NCBI GenBank assembly: GCA_009691845.1
Contig: SIAJ01000041.1
Coordinates: 1-45,241 of the forward strand
DNA: 45,241 bases
From: Gemmataceae bacterium
Lineage (GTDB): Bacteria > Planctomycetota > Planctomycetia > Gemmatales > Gemmataceae
Reading direction: 5' to 3'
The notes beneath the pieces were generated by a model. The model saw nothing but the letters and a program-made list of their open reading frames with translations, was not told where the DNA came from and made no database searches. Positions 8,577 through 17,208 of this stretch are shown piece after piece (positions within the stretch are counted from its first letter, which is position 1; each line of letters opens with the position of its first letter). The position numbers were made by a program, and so were the translations under genes.

Positions 8577-11500
8577 GTGCGTTTGCTTATCCTGCTCCTG
8601 CTTCCCACGTCGCTCCTGGCCGCACCTGTTGATTATGCGCGCGAGGTGAAGCCATTGCTTCAAGAGCGTTGCTACGCCTGCCACGGTGCTTTGAAGCAGA
8701 ACGCAAAATTGCGGCTCGATAGTGGCGAGTTGATTCGCAAGGGCGGCAAGTCCGGGCCGGCCGCGATTGTTGGGAAGTCGGCGAGTAGCCCGCTCATCGC
8801 ACGCGTGAGCGACATGGACGAGCATTCGCGCATGCCGCCGGAAGGTTTGCCGTTGAAGCCCGAGCAGATCAAGACGCTGAAAGCCTGGATCGACGAAGGG
8901 GCCATTGTTCCCGCCGACGATAAGCCTGAACTTGACCCTCGCGATCACTGGGCGTTTCGAGTGCCCGTGAAGGCTCCGGTGCCGAAGGTTGAACCGGCAT
9001 GGGGCAAAAACACGATCGATGCGTTTATCGCGGCCGAGTGGAAATCGCGTGGCCTCTCGCCGCAGAAGCCGGCCGACAAGCGTTTGCTGCTTCGTCGGCT
9101 GTATCTCGATCTGACGGGATTGCCACCGACTGCCGAGCAGTACGATGCCTTCCTGAAAGACGCATCAACGAATGCTTATGAGAAGGTCGCGAACCAGTTG
9201 CTCGAAAGCCCGCAGTACGGCGAACGCTGGGGCCGGCATCTCATGGACATTTATCGCTATTCGGACTGGTGGGGCCTGGGGGCCGAGGTTCGCAATAGTC
9301 AGAAACACATTTGGCACTGGCGTGACTGGATCGTCGAGAGCCTGAACGCGGACAAGGGATACGATCAGATGGTGCGCGAGATGCTCGCGGCCGATGAACT
9401 CTATCCGACCGACACGAACAAACTGCGTGCGAGCGGCTATCTGGCTCGGCAGTACTTCATCTTCAATCGCACGACCTGGCTGGACGAAACGGTCGAGCAC
9501 ACGGCCAAGTCGTTTCTTGGTTTGACGATGAACTGCTGCAAGTGCCACGATCACAAGTACGACCCGCTTGCGCACACGGACTACTACAAATTCCGAGCTT
9601 TCTTCGAGCCGTACCAGGTTCGCACGGACATGGTGCCCGGCGAAAGCGACTTCGAGAAGAATGGTTTGCCGCGTGCCTTCGACTGCAACCTCGAGGCTCT
9701 GACGTACCGCCACGACCGGGGCGACGACCGCAAGCCGATCACGAGCCAGAAGATTCTGCCGGGCCTGCCGACCGTACTGGGAGCCGAGTTAAAGATCGAG
9801 CCAGTGTCGTTGCCGAGGGAAGCCCACTCTCCGCACTTGCAGTCGTTCGTCGAAGAGAACTACCTCGCAGCCGCCCGAATGCGAATTGCGTTAGCGAAAG
9901 AGGCGCTCGCCAAAGCCAAGGCCGTGAAACCCGATCCTGAAGCGCCAGCGCAGGCGGAACCCAAACCACCAGCGAAAGAGAAGACTGCACCATCGATCGC
10001 AAAAGACGACTTCGCCAAAGAAAAACCCGACCTCTGGGACCTCGGCCCCGGCAAATGGAAATACGAAAAAGGCCTGCTCGCGCAATCGATTCCCGGTGCG
10101 GAACGCAGCCAACTTCGCTTGAAGACAAAAGTACCCACGGACTTCGAGGCCAAGTTCAAGTTCACCTGGACCGGCGGCGAACCCTGGCGATCGATCGGCC
10201 TGTGCTTCGATGTCGCCGGCGAGAATGAGACGATGGTCTGCGCCAGCACCGTGTCCGGCGGTGAGAAAGTGCAAATCTCTTTCAAGCAAGGTGCAACCCA
10301 GGTTTATCCAGCGGAAGGTACGCAAAACCGGCCGTTCAAAGTCGGCGACACCTGCGAATTGACCCTGCGCGTGCGGGGCCCCGTGATGAACGTCGATGTG
10401 AATGGCGAGCCTAGCCTGAGCTATCGGCTGCCGATTCCGCGCAAGGCGGGAGCGATTGCGTTGATCACTTTTGCCGCGACGGCCGAGTTCCGAGCGTTTG
10501 AACTCAACGAATTGCCTGCAAGCTACAAGCTGGTCGAGCCAAAGACCCCGAAGGGTCCCATCGCGAAGCCGACTTCTCCCGAACAAGTTCGAGCGGCAAT
10601 CGTAGTGGCGGAAAAGAGTCTCGCACTCGCCGAAGCCGAGATGACAGCGATCCGTTCACGTTTCGCCGCCGAGCGCGACAAGTCCCTGGCAACCCAGGCC
10701 GCGAAGGCCGAGAAACAACTCGCCTTCTTGAAGGCGGAGGAAGACCTCGCCAAAGCGGAGTTGGAACTCGCTCAAGCCGCCACGCCGCAGAAAGCAGCCG
10801 TCGAGAAAAAGCGGGATGCCGCCAAGACGGCCATCGTCGCGGCGACGAAAGCTCTGGAAAATCCGGGCACGACATACACCGTGCCTCGCGGTTCGATCAA
10901 GACGAAGGAGAATAATCTCGAAGGGGACGCTGCACGAATGAAGCCGTTTCCGACGACCAGCACCGGACGACGAACGGCACTGGCGAAGTGGATCACCGAT
11001 CGCCAAAACCCGCTCGCCGCTCGCGTGATTGTGAATCACGTTTGGGCCAGGCATTTTGGCAAGCCGCTGGTCGCCACGGTTTTCAATGTCGGCCGCAATG
11101 GTGCAAAGCCCACGCACCCGGAGTTGCTCGACTGGCTGGCCGTCGAGTTCATGGAACACGGCTGGAGCTTGAAACATCTGCATCGGCTAATGGTCACGTC
11201 TCAGGTTTATCAACTTTCGTCTTCTGTTGCGGGATCCGATAAGGCCCATGCGACCGATGAAGCGAATCGGTTCTATTGGCGGATGAATCCGGTGCGGATG
11301 GAAGCCCAGGCCGTCCGTGATAGTTTGCTGATGTTGTCCGGCCAACTCGATTTCACAAGCGGCGGACCTTCGCTGGATGTGAACGCGATGGCCGACTCGA
11401 AACGGCGTAGCCTGTATTTCGTCCACTCGCACAACGACCACCACAAGTTCCTGATGCAGTTCGACGACGCCGCGGTGCTCGAATGCTATCGCCGCACGGA

Positions 11501-11795
11501 AAGCATCGTGCCGCAACAGGCCCTGACGATGGCGAATAGCAAATTCTCGCTCACCATGGCCGATGCCATCGCGGCCCGGATCAGCTCGAAGAGCGATCCC
11601 GAATTTGTGCAAACTGCGTTCGAGTTGATCCTGGGCAGCACTCCCAGTGCGGACGAAAAGCAAGCATGCCTGGAGGCGTTGGCGGAGTGGCAGAAGTTGC
11701 TGAAGGAGCAAAAGCACGCGGACCCGGCCAAGAAAGCCCGCGAGAATCTGGTCGGGGCGTTGTTGAATCACAATGATTTCGTGACGGTGCGGTGA
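8577..11795 (+). CDS. Planctomycete cytochrome-type protein: PSCyt1 - PSCyt2 (DUF1549) - insert - PSD1 (DUF1553)
   Basis: 1072-residue secreted protein. The GTG at 8577 opens directly into a hydrophobic signal ending LLAAP. PSCyt1 follows with a haem motif CYACH at 32-36; PSCyt2 spans about 146-348 and ends with a second CxxCH (CCKCHDHKYDP, 320-324). About residues 476-641 form an extra beta-rich domain resembling a LamG-like/glycosidase-associated sandwich, then an alanine-glutamate-rich coiled coil (about 665-758), then PSD1 (about 798-1030) with NPLAARVIVNHVWARHFG. Likely periplasmic, possibly electron transfer coupled to sugar or sulfate ester metabolism (inference from family and the adjacent DUF1501). 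The long insert is unusual. Sequence further upstream is in frame but overlaps the DUF1501 gene and is not credible. Confidence 0.88.
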   Translation: MRLLILLLLPTSLLAAPVDYAREVKPLLQERCYACHGALKQNAKLRLDSGELIRKGGKSGPAAIVGKSASSPLIARVSDMDEHSRMPPEGLPLKPEQIKTLKAWIDEGAIVPADDKPELDPRDHWAFRVPVKAPVPKVEPAWGKNTIDAFIAAEWKSRGLSPQKPADKRLLLRRLYLDLTGLPPTAEQYDAFLKDASTNAYEKVANQLLESPQYGERWGRHLMDIYRYSDWWGLGAEVRNSQKHIWHWRDWIVESLNADKGYDQMVREMLAADELYPTDTNKLRASGYLARQYFIFNRTTWLDETVEHTAKSFLGLTMNCCKCHDHKYDPLAHTDYYKFRAFFEPYQVRTDMVPGESDFEKNGLPRAFDCNLEALTYRHDRGDDRKPITSQKILPGLPTVLGAELKIEPVSLPREAHSPHLQSFVEENYLAAARMRIALAKEALAKAKAVKPDPEAPAQAEPKPPAKEKTAPSIAKDDFAKEKPDLWDLGPGKWKYEKGLLAQSIPGAERSQLRLKTKVPTDFEAKFKFTWTGGEPWRSIGLCFDVAGENETMVCASTVSGGEKVQISFKQGATQVYPAEGTQNRPFKVGDTCELTLRVRGPVMNVDVNGEPSLSYRLPIPRKAGAIALITFAATAEFRAFELNELPASYKLVEPKTPKGPIAKPTSPEQVRAAIVVAEKSLALAEAEMTAIRSRFAAERDKSLATQAAKAEKQLAFLKAEEDLAKAELELAQAATPQKAAVEKKRDAAKTAIVAATKALENPGTTYTVPRGSIKTKENNLEGDAARMKPFPTTSTGRRTALAKWITDRQNPLAARVIVNHVWARHFGKPLVATVFNVGRNGAKPTHPELLDWLAVEFMEHGWSLKHLHRLMVTSQVYQLSSSVAGSDKAHATDEANRFYWRMNPVRMEAQAVRDSLLMLSGQLDFTSGGPSLDVNAMADSKRRSLYFVHSHNDHHKFLMQFDDAAVLECYRRTESIVPQQALTMANSKFSLTMADAIAARISSKSDPEFVQTAFELILGSTPSADEKQACLEALAEWQKLLKEQKHADPAKKARENLVGALLNHNDFVTVR

Positions 11796-11796
11796 C

Positions 11797-12033
11797 ATGC
11801 GAATCGAAGGCAAGCGAATGAAACGCACTAGATGGATTCACACGGATCGTTCCGTCGTTGCCGTGGAAGTTGAGATGGTCACACCCGAAGACGACCCAAG
11901 CGAAGCTTGCTACGAATCCGAAACTGTACATCTTCTGCGTGAAGTGCGGGAGCGGGCCGAAGCAGGAGATGTGTATTGGTTGAAGGAAAAAGGTAAGGCC
12001 TACGAAGCGATGCAGACTGCTGCTGTTGCCTAG
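11797..12033 (+). CDS. Small conserved-looking protein, unknown function
   Basis: 78-residue acidic protein beginning one base after the stop of the PSCyt/PSD1 gene. No signal or membrane segment. It contains a beta-like [12 protein letters not shown] stretch and a charged helix ([18 protein letters not shown]). I think short proteins of this kind recur in Gemmataceae but could not check. An ATG at 11818 is an alternative start. Tight spacing to the genes on both sides argues for one transcript. Confidence 0.65.
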   Translation: MRIEGKRMKRTRWIHTDRSVVAVEVEMVTPEDDPSEACYESETVHLLREVRERAEAGDVYWLKEKGKAYEAMQTAAVA

Positions 12034-12067
12034 GGTAATGGTCCATATCGAATCGACGGAGTTGGAT

Positions 12068-13489
12068 ATGTTCACACGCCGAAACTTTCTCAGCTCGAGT
12101 TTCTCCAGCCTGGCTCTCTCGGCCATGTTGCATCGCGATGGTTACTCATCGCCCGGCACCTGGTCGCCGCCCGATGGCAAGCCGCACTTTGCGCCGAAGG
12201 CCAAGTCGGTCATTTGGCTGTTCATGAACGGCGGCGTGTCGCATCTGGAGACGTTCGATCCGAAGCCGGAACTCGACAAGTATGCTGGCAAGTCGATTGC
12301 GGAAACGCCGCACAAGGACGTGCAGAATCCCGAGAAGCTCAAGCTGGCCCGCGTGGTGGTCATCAACGATGCGAATGGCCAGCAGCGCACCAAGCTCTAC
12401 GGCACACAGGTCGGCTTCAAAAAATACGGCAAGAGCGGCATCCCCGTCAGCGATTGGCTTCCCCACACGGGCGAATGCATCGACGACATTGCCGTCGTTC
12501 GCTCGATGTACACAACCGACGACAATCACGGAGCCCAAACGCAATTCCATACGGGCCGGCACATGCTCGATGGCGAATACCCGACGCTCGGGGCCTGGGT
12601 GCATTACGGGCTGGGCACGCTGAATGACAATCTACCGCAGTTTGTGAGCATGGGTCGCCGCGAGTACTGGAACCTGAAAGACGGCCACTATCTCGGCCCG
12701 GCCCACGACGCAGTGCCCGTACGTGTTGATCCATCCAATCCGCTCGACTACGGCAAGCCCGAAGGAGCCATGACTTCAGCCGAGCAAAAGGTGAGCTTCG
12801 ATCTGATCGGCCGGCTGAACAAGATAAAAGGGATTGCGTATCCCGGCGATTCCTCACTAGACGCGCGCATCAAATCGTACGAGCTGGCGTTTCGGATGCA
12901 GAAGTCGCTGCCCGAGGTGCTCGACTTCGCGAAAGAAACCGCCGAGACCAAGAAACTGTACGGCATGGACAACCCGGCCACGCAAACGTTTGGCTCGCAA
13001 ATGCTTGCGGCCAGACGACTGGTCGAGCGGGGCGTGCGCTTCGTGCAAGTTCAACACGGAGCAGGCGGGGCAGGCGCCTGGGACGCGCATGGCGGCTTGA
13101 AGGCCAACCACTCCGCGAACTGCAAGGCCGTGGACCAGCCAATTGCCGGACTTCTAAAAGACCTGAAACGAACGGGCTTGTTGAAGGACACGATCGTCGT
13201 GTTTGCCAGCGAGTTCGGCCGCACGCCTGGCTCGCAGGGGAGCGATGGCCGCGATCATCACATCTTCGGCTTCACGGTCTGGATGGCGGGCGGCGGGCTA
13301 AAGGGAGGCATCGTCCACGGTAAGACCGACGAGATCGGTTTCCACGCCGTCGAGGATCGCCACTACGTGACCGACGTCCACGCAACGATCCTGAAACAAC
13401 TCGGGCTCGATTCAAGGAAGCTAGAGATTCCGGGCCGGAAGCGGCTGGATGTGGATCACGGCATGCCGATTGAGCAGATCATCTCTTGA
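12068..13489 (+). CDS. DUF1501 protein with Tat-type signal (second copy)
   Basis: 473-residue DUF1501 protein, only distantly similar to the copy at 7163. The ATG at 12068 has GGAG about 8 bases upstream and begins MFTRRNFL with a serine/leucine-rich hydrophobic run, a twin-arginine type signal. Conserved blocks: [44 protein letters not shown] and [17 protein letters not shown]. Probably periplasmic; activity unknown. It is the last gene of the 7163-13489 row, and is followed at once by a perfect 14-base stem (13491-13525). Confidence 0.88.
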   Translation: MFTRRNFLSSSFSSLALSAMLHRDGYSSPGTWSPPDGKPHFAPKAKSVIWLFMNGGVSHLETFDPKPELDKYAGKSIAETPHKDVQNPEKLKLARVVVINDANGQQRTKLYGTQVGFKKYGKSGIPVSDWLPHTGECIDDIAVVRSMYTTDDNHGAQTQFHTGRHMLDGEYPTLGAWVHYGLGTLNDNLPQFVSMGRREYWNLKDGHYLGPAHDAVPVRVDPSNPLDYGKPEGAMTSAEQKVSFDLIGRLNKIKGIAYPGDSSLDARIKSYELAFRMQKSLPEVLDFAKETAETKKLYGMDNPATQTFGSQMLAARRLVERGVRFVQVQHGAGGAGAWDAHGGLKANHSANCKAVDQPIAGLLKDLKRTGLLKDTIVVFASEFGRTPGSQGSDGRDHHIFGFTVWMAGGGLKGGIVHGKTDEIGFHAVEDRHYVTDVHATILKQLGLDSRKLEIPGRKRLDVDHGMPIEQIIS

Positions 13490-13490
13490 G

Positions 13491-13525
13491 TTTCGAGTTT
13501 CAAGCTAGTCACTTGAAACTCGAAA
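13491..13525. terminator. Bidirectional terminator-like hairpin
   Basis: Perfect 14-base arms at 13491-13504 and 13512-13525 around a 7-base loop, followed by an A/T-rich tract (ATTATTTTTTATT). It begins two bases after the DUF1501 stop and sits between convergent genes, so it fits termination of both the DUF1501 transcript and the ArsR-type gene. Confidence 0.75.
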
Positions 13526-13534
13526 TTTGAAACA

Positions 13535-13846
13535 TTATTTTTTATTCAATTGAAGCTGGCACCATCCCAAATTGAGATAGGCGAGTTTGCCGTGGTCGGC
13601 ACTGAAGTAGTCGGGAGCCAATGTGTAGACCACGAACCGCCCCTGTTTTTCGTGTTGAACCAGTCGACTGGCTTTCAGCACACCCAGGTGGTGCGACACA
13701 TTCACGATCTCGATCTTGAGTAACTTCGCCAGTTCGGAAACATTCTTGGGCCCATCCCAAAGGCACTCGATAATGCGAATGCGATTTTTTTCACCAACAG
13801 CCTGAAGCAGGTCGGCGCATTTTTGGGCTTCGTTCGGATCAGTCAT
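13535..13846 (-). CDS. ArsR-type winged-helix transcription regulator
   Basis: 103-residue DNA-binding regulator. The winged helix is clear: RIRIIECLWDGPKNVSELAKLL, then the recognition helix region VSHHLGVLKASRLV and the wing QGRFVVYTL. The ELCVCD metal-site motif of ArsR/SmtB sensors is absent from the recognition helix, so it is probably not a classical arsenic or zinc sensor. In addition, the C-terminus has one Cys (GWCQLQL). No target operon is adjacent on the same strand; the AT-rich DNA upstream of it (13861-14311) may hold its own operator. Confidence 0.85.
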   Translation of the reverse strand: MTDPNEAQKCADLLQAVGEKNRIRIIECLWDGPKNVSELAKLLKIEIVNVSHHLGVLKASRLVQHEKQGRFVVYTLAPDYFSADHGKLAYLNLGWCQLQLNKK

Positions 13847-14129
13847 CGGAAACGATCACCTCCGTGAGGAAATTTCGAGCGTCGTGCCACGAGCAAGAAA
13901 CTTTCGGCTCTTGCGAGCATTTGGTTCTTCGTTCTCGTGGCTTTAAGGAACAACATTTTTACGATCAAATCCTAAGACGGGCAAGTGAACGAGAGACATC
14001 GCCTCCGGGGAATCCTGGCTCGCCTGTCTGCCTGTGCCGAACCGTTTGCACTTCCATGATCGTTCGATCGCATCGACCAAGTCCTGGAAATCTCCTTCTC
14101 GCAACCTCATGCAATCAATGAATGTATAG

Positions 14130-14145
14130 TAATGTCTATTATAAA
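14130..14145 (+). repeat. 16-base A/T element, first copy (second copy 14238-14253)
   Basis: TAATGTCTATTATAAA here and TAATGTACATTATAAA at 14238-14253 agree at 14 of 16 positions, 108 bases apart, both preceded by an ATGTA. The second copy covers the -10 region of the promoter before 14312. They may be paired regulator or promoter sites. Confidence 0.5.
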
Positions 14146-14219
14146 CGCGATTATACCCACTAAAGACGACCAAATCGGACATACAATACGCATTACAACA
14201 AAATAGTTCAACAAAACTG

Positions 14220-14248
14220 TTGACAATAAACATGTACTAATGTACATT
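14220..14248 (+). promoter_or_regulatory. Sigma70-type promoter with overlapping TGTAC direct repeat
   Basis: TTGACA at 14220-14225, 17-base spacer, TACATT at 14243-14248. The spacer and -10 contain TGTACTAATGTACA (14233-14246), a direct TGTAC repeat with an 8-base period that resembles the element at 36785-36798. It would drive the genes at 14312 and 14804 and could be repressor-controlled (inference). Confidence 0.55.
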
Positions 14249-14311
14249 ATAAAACACCGGTGACATGTGGAGTTTTTGCTTCACGATCACCCACTTTCGG
14301 AGGTTCAAGTC

Positions 14312-14761
14312 ATGGACACCTGGCGAAAAGTATGGCGAAATGGTTTTGCACCGGCACTTTCCATCAACGGGCTGAGAGCGTTACGGCGGGCCCTCGCCAG
14401 CAACGACTCACGGCTGGCTCAGGGTGCAACGACCTTTCCGCCGCCGCTGGCTTCCGCTCGCGACTGGCCGGTGGAGGCCGCGTGTGCACTCGGCTTTTGT
14501 GCCTGGCAAGGCGAGCAGCTCGAAACCGTCGGCGAGGTGGGAGAGTTCTTTTCCCGCTGCTGCTTCGAAGCGGATCAGCGGATTGGCAAGCCTGCCGCTT
14601 CTCGCTGGTTCCTGAAATGGTTCGACGATACGCCCCGCGAAGAGATGCGCCGCGAATTGCTAACCGAGGTCAATCGCGCGATCCACGAACGCTACAGTCC
14701 GATCGCCCCCGCGAAGCCGCAGCAACGGGATCTCTACGAGAGCATCCCCCAGGTAGCTTGA
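14312..14761 (+). CDS. Uncharacterised protein, probably Gemmataceae-specific
   Basis: 149-residue cytoplasmic protein without signal or membrane helix. The ATG at 14312 has GGAGG at the right distance. Recognisable segments are MDTWRKVWRNGFAP at the start, WPVEAACALGFCAWQG and EVGEFFSRCCFEADQ in the middle, and a WFDDTPREEMRRELL helix near the end. I recall similar proteins as repeated hypothetical families in Gemmata-type genomes but cannot name a function. It lies 42 bases upstream of the small cysteine-rich gene at 14804, probably in the same transcript. Confidence 0.75.
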   Translation: MDTWRKVWRNGFAPALSINGLRALRRALASNDSRLAQGATTFPPPLASARDWPVEAACALGFCAWQGEQLETVGEVGEFFSRCCFEADQRIGKPAASRWFLKWFDDTPREEMRRELLTEVNRAIHERYSPIAPAKPQQRDLYESIPQVA

Positions 14762-14803
14762 GTTCCAACCACCCAACAACAAACGCAAACCGAGGAAACT
14801 CCC

Positions 14804-15109
14804 ATGGCCTGCCGCAACTGTCAGAAATCGAAGGTGAATCGTCCGCGTGGCTTGTGCTGGTCGTGCTATTACAAGCCCGGCATTCGCCAGCAATTTCCTT
14901 CAACCAGCAAGTTCGCGCGTCGCGGGCTCGGCAATTTTTGCGGCCAGGCCGTAGCCCCAACCTGTTGCACCCGTGCCGTGCCAGGCTCCACGGAAAAGAT
15001 CGCGATCCTCGCGGAGCGTGCCAGGAATCAGCAGGCACTTTGGCATCCGGCGGACGCATCGTTCAGTGAGGCCGGGATAGAAAATTGTGCGCACAGCCAG
15101 GCGTGCTGA
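14804..15109 (+). CDS. Small cysteine-motif protein, unknown function
   Basis: 101-residue protein starting after GAGGAAA. The N-terminus has CRNC (C3, C6) and RGLCWSCYY (C18, C21), a CxxC...CxxC arrangement able to bind one zinc ion. A conserved-looking FPSTSKFARRGLGNF stretch follows, and the second half contains EKIAILAERA and a LWHPADA motif. Zinc binding is inferred only from spacing. Cotranscribed with 14312-14761; the pair probably belongs to a lineage-specific family. Confidence 0.7.
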   Translation: MACRNCQKSKVNRPRGLCWSCYYKPGIRQQFPSTSKFARRGLGNFCGQAVAPTCCTRAVPGSTEKIAILAERARNQQALWHPADASFSEAGIENCAHSQAC

Positions 15110-15144
15110 ACGCAGAATGTGTGCAATGCCCGCACACGAAGAGA

Positions 15145-15246
15145 TTGTCGCCTTTCGCTCCGCGAAAGAGCGACACCGGCCAGCGAGGTACGGGGAATGC
15201 CACTCGGACAGGCAAGCCGCTCTTTCGCGGAGCGAGAGGCAACAAA
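15145..15246. repeat. Long inverted repeat, 28-base arms
   Basis: Arms 15145-15172 and 15219-15246 match at 26 of 28 positions, separated by 46 bases. The core CGCTCCGCGAA is shared with the perfect repeat at 35428-35528, so the two may belong to one family. It lies between the convergent genes at 14804 and 15252. Confidence 0.85.
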
Positions 15247-15251
15247 GCTAT

Positions 15252-16667
15252 CTAAGGCATCAAACGTGGCAGCAAATAAACCGCTGCGAGCGACGCGAGC
15301 AGGGCAACGACCAGGACGCCGCCCCATAACAGCCAATCGATGGGTTTTGTTGACTCTCCCTTGCGCGATTTCGACTGGCCGATCGGAATGAGTGGCCGGG
15401 CAATTGATTCGCCGGCTGGCCGATACTCCTGCGTGGAGTCGTACGGGCCAGACGAACTCGAACCCGCTGGCGTGCAATCGACGACCTCGGTATTGGGTCG
15501 GTGGAACGAGGGCGTGAGCGGCGTTTTCGTTCGCGGGTCGCTTTGCGTTTGCCGCATCATCTGCCCGCCCGGTCCCGGATCTTGAGCAGGGACCGGGGCC
15601 GGTTCAATCACCAGATCGCGGAACTCGGGATGGCCGGGAAGACCGAGAAACGGCCCGGTCTTGGTTCGACTCGCTCGAATGTTCGAGGCATCACCGAGCA
15701 AACCTTCGCGGAGGGCTTGGCGAATGCCGTCCGTCGTTCCTTTGACGGTGTGCTGTTCTCCATCCTCGTCCTTGTAGACCAGATACCAGATGTCGCCGAC
15801 TGGCTCGACGGACTCCGGAACGGGCGGCTTCAACGAAGTGCCGGTGAGGTCCTCAACGAACTCTTTGCAGGAATTGGGTCGCCTGGCTGGATCGCCGCTC
15901 ATGGCCCGACGGATCGCCCAGTCGAGCCGCTCGCTGATGGCCGGGTTCACATCGCGGGGGGCGGTCAGTTCGTTGCGCTGTTTCCGTAGCCAGCACTCGA
16001 AGGGGCCAACCTTCCCGAACGGAACTACACCCGTGACGAGCGTGTACAAGGTTGCGCCGAGCGAGTAGACATCGCAGCGAACGTCCGCATTCTTCGCGTC
16101 GCGGAATTGTTCGGGTGCCATGTAATTCGGCGTGCCCAGTCCACGGCCCGTCTTGGTCAGGTTCATCTCGTTGTCGGCATCCTTCACCAGGCCAAGGTCC
16201 GTCAACTTGGCCGTACCGTCAGCTGTCAACAAAATATTGTCCGGCTTCACGTCGCGGTGGATGAGTTTCTGTTTGTGAGCTTTGTGCAAGCCTTGGCACA
16301 CCTGGGCAATGATGTGAATCGCCTGCTCTTCCGGGATTGGCCCGTCTCGTTCGACCCGGGCACCGAGCGATTCACCGTCCACGTATTCCATCACAAGAAA
16401 GGGGGCTGGCCCGGTGCCGCAGAACTCGATGGCCCGCACGACATGCGGATCCTCCATCGCAGCGGCGGCCCTGTATTCCTGCTCGAATCGTTTGAGAAAA
16501 ATTGGGTTTTTTGCGGTGGCCGGCGGCAAAATCTTGATGGCCACGATCTCCCCGTTGATGCGGCTGCGGGCCTTGAAAACGGCCCCCATTCCGCCCTCGG
16601 CGATCTTGGATAGGATGTCGTAATCCCCAACCTGTTGGGGGATTGTGGCACGAGTATCGACCGGCAT
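15252..16667 (-). CDS. Membrane-anchored Ser/Thr protein kinase
   Basis: 471-residue Hanks-type kinase. Glycine loop at 21-33 (KIAEGGMGAVFKA), ATP lysine K45, catalytic HRDVKPDN at 137-144, DLG instead of DFG at 157-159, and APE at 184-186; all key residues are present, so it should be active. After the kinase domain (to about 275) comes a small domain beginning DIWYLVYKDEDGEQH with GLLGDASNIRASR, which I recall from other Gemmata-type kinases, then a linker, and a single transmembrane helix near 447-466 at the very C-terminus. The kinase faces the cytoplasm. AGGAGAG precedes the ATG. Divergent from the 17209-21238 operon; it may regulate it (inference only). Confidence 0.9.
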   Translation of the reverse strand: MPVDTRATIPQQVGDYDILSKIAEGGMGAVFKARSRINGEIVAIKILPPATAKNPIFLKRFEQEYRAAAAMEDPHVVRAIEFCGTGPAPFLVMEYVDGESLGARVERDGPIPEEQAIHIIAQVCQGLHKAHKQKLIHRDVKPDNILLTADGTAKLTDLGLVKDADNEMNLTKTGRGLGTPNYMAPEQFRDAKNADVRCDVYSLGATLYTLVTGVVPFGKVGPFECWLRKQRNELTAPRDVNPAISERLDWAIRRAMSGDPARRPNSCKEFVEDLTGTSLKPPVPESVEPVGDIWYLVYKDEDGEQHTVKGTTDGIRQALREGLLGDASNIRASRTKTGPFLGLPGHPEFRDLVIEPAPVPAQDPGPGGQMMRQTQSDPRTKTPLTPSFHRPNTEVVDCTPAGSSSSGPYDSTQEYRPAGESIARPLIPIGQSKSRKGESTKPIDWLLWGGVLVVALLASLAAVYLLPRLMP

Positions 16668-16739
16668 CCGTCACTCTCCTGCCTCAACTGAATGCGGCGG
16701 GGTGGCGTGGGGACTGTAGTTTGTCGGTGGTGTCGAGAC

Positions 16740-16798
16740 GGGAGGGCGAAGGTCCTGCCGAGCCTGCGCTCGCGGGTCGGCAGGAGCCTCGCCCTCCC
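16740..16798. repeat. Inverted repeat, 25-base arms
   Basis: Arms 16740-16764 and 16774-16798 match at 22 of 25 positions around a 9-base loop. Flanking bases (GGTGGTGTC before, GACACTACC after) extend the pairing with interruptions. Located about 75 bases upstream of the kinase start. Confidence 0.85.
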
Positions 16799-17090
16799 AA
16801 AACAGGACACTACCAGTTCGTCCGGCCAACATTCACAAGGCTGGCCAACGCTTATCAATCAATTTTTGGGAGTAGGACACCTGGTTCAAGGCCGGACGAA
16901 GGGCGTAGGTGTAGAATACTTGCTCTAACCATTACTTAGCACATAATCCGTACGTTCGGTTGGATCGGCGACATTGTCAGCATCGCGCCGCTAAAGTCAG
17001 GTTCGTGGAATCCTCTCAAATATTTGCTTGTCAGAACCGTGCAAACCGGTCAAAATCAGAAGATAGTGAAAGCTTAACGATTGCGGTAGC

Positions 17091-17204
17091 AGTCAGTCGT
17101 CCTCAGTCCCTAGTTTTCAGTCCCCAGTCAAATGTGGACTACTCGACTTGAACTGAGGCCGAAAGACTGGTGACGGAAGACTGAGGACGAAAGACCGAGG
17201 ACTG
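17091..17204. repeat. Imperfect inverted repeat of CAGTC/GACTG units abutting a start codon
   Basis: The left half (17091-17129) is built from CAGTC, CCTCAGTC and similar words; the right half (17161-17204) carries their complements (GACTGAGGAC, GACTGG). The right arm ends 4 bases before the ATG at 17209 and its GAGG is the only ribosome-site candidate, so the repeat is part of the leader of that gene. Similar in style to 32713-32817. Confidence 0.7.
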
Positions 17205-17208
17205 GATC

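Larger units (their letters stand above)
13861..14311. other. AT-rich intergenic region with promoter signals, no gene
   Basis: About 450 bases with base composition clearly more AT-rich than the neighbours, especially 14110-14260. It contains a short inverted repeat (GCCACGAG at 13886-13893 with its complement at 13934-13941), two similar 16-base A/T elements and a good sigma70-type promoter near its right end. A minus-strand open frame across it has no credible start site or protein character. Confidence 0.6.
16668..17208. other. 540-base divergent intergenic region, no gene
   Basis: Separates the kinase from the four-gene operon. It holds two inverted-repeat structures (listed separately) and a GC-moderate middle part, 16810-17080, in which I find no convincing promoter or coding frame. 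Confidence 0.55.

Noticed and set aside
13943..14233. Minus-strand open frame in the AT-rich intergenic region
   Set aside because: No ribosome site, odd composition rich in Cys, Phe and Tyr, and it runs through the promoter of 14312.
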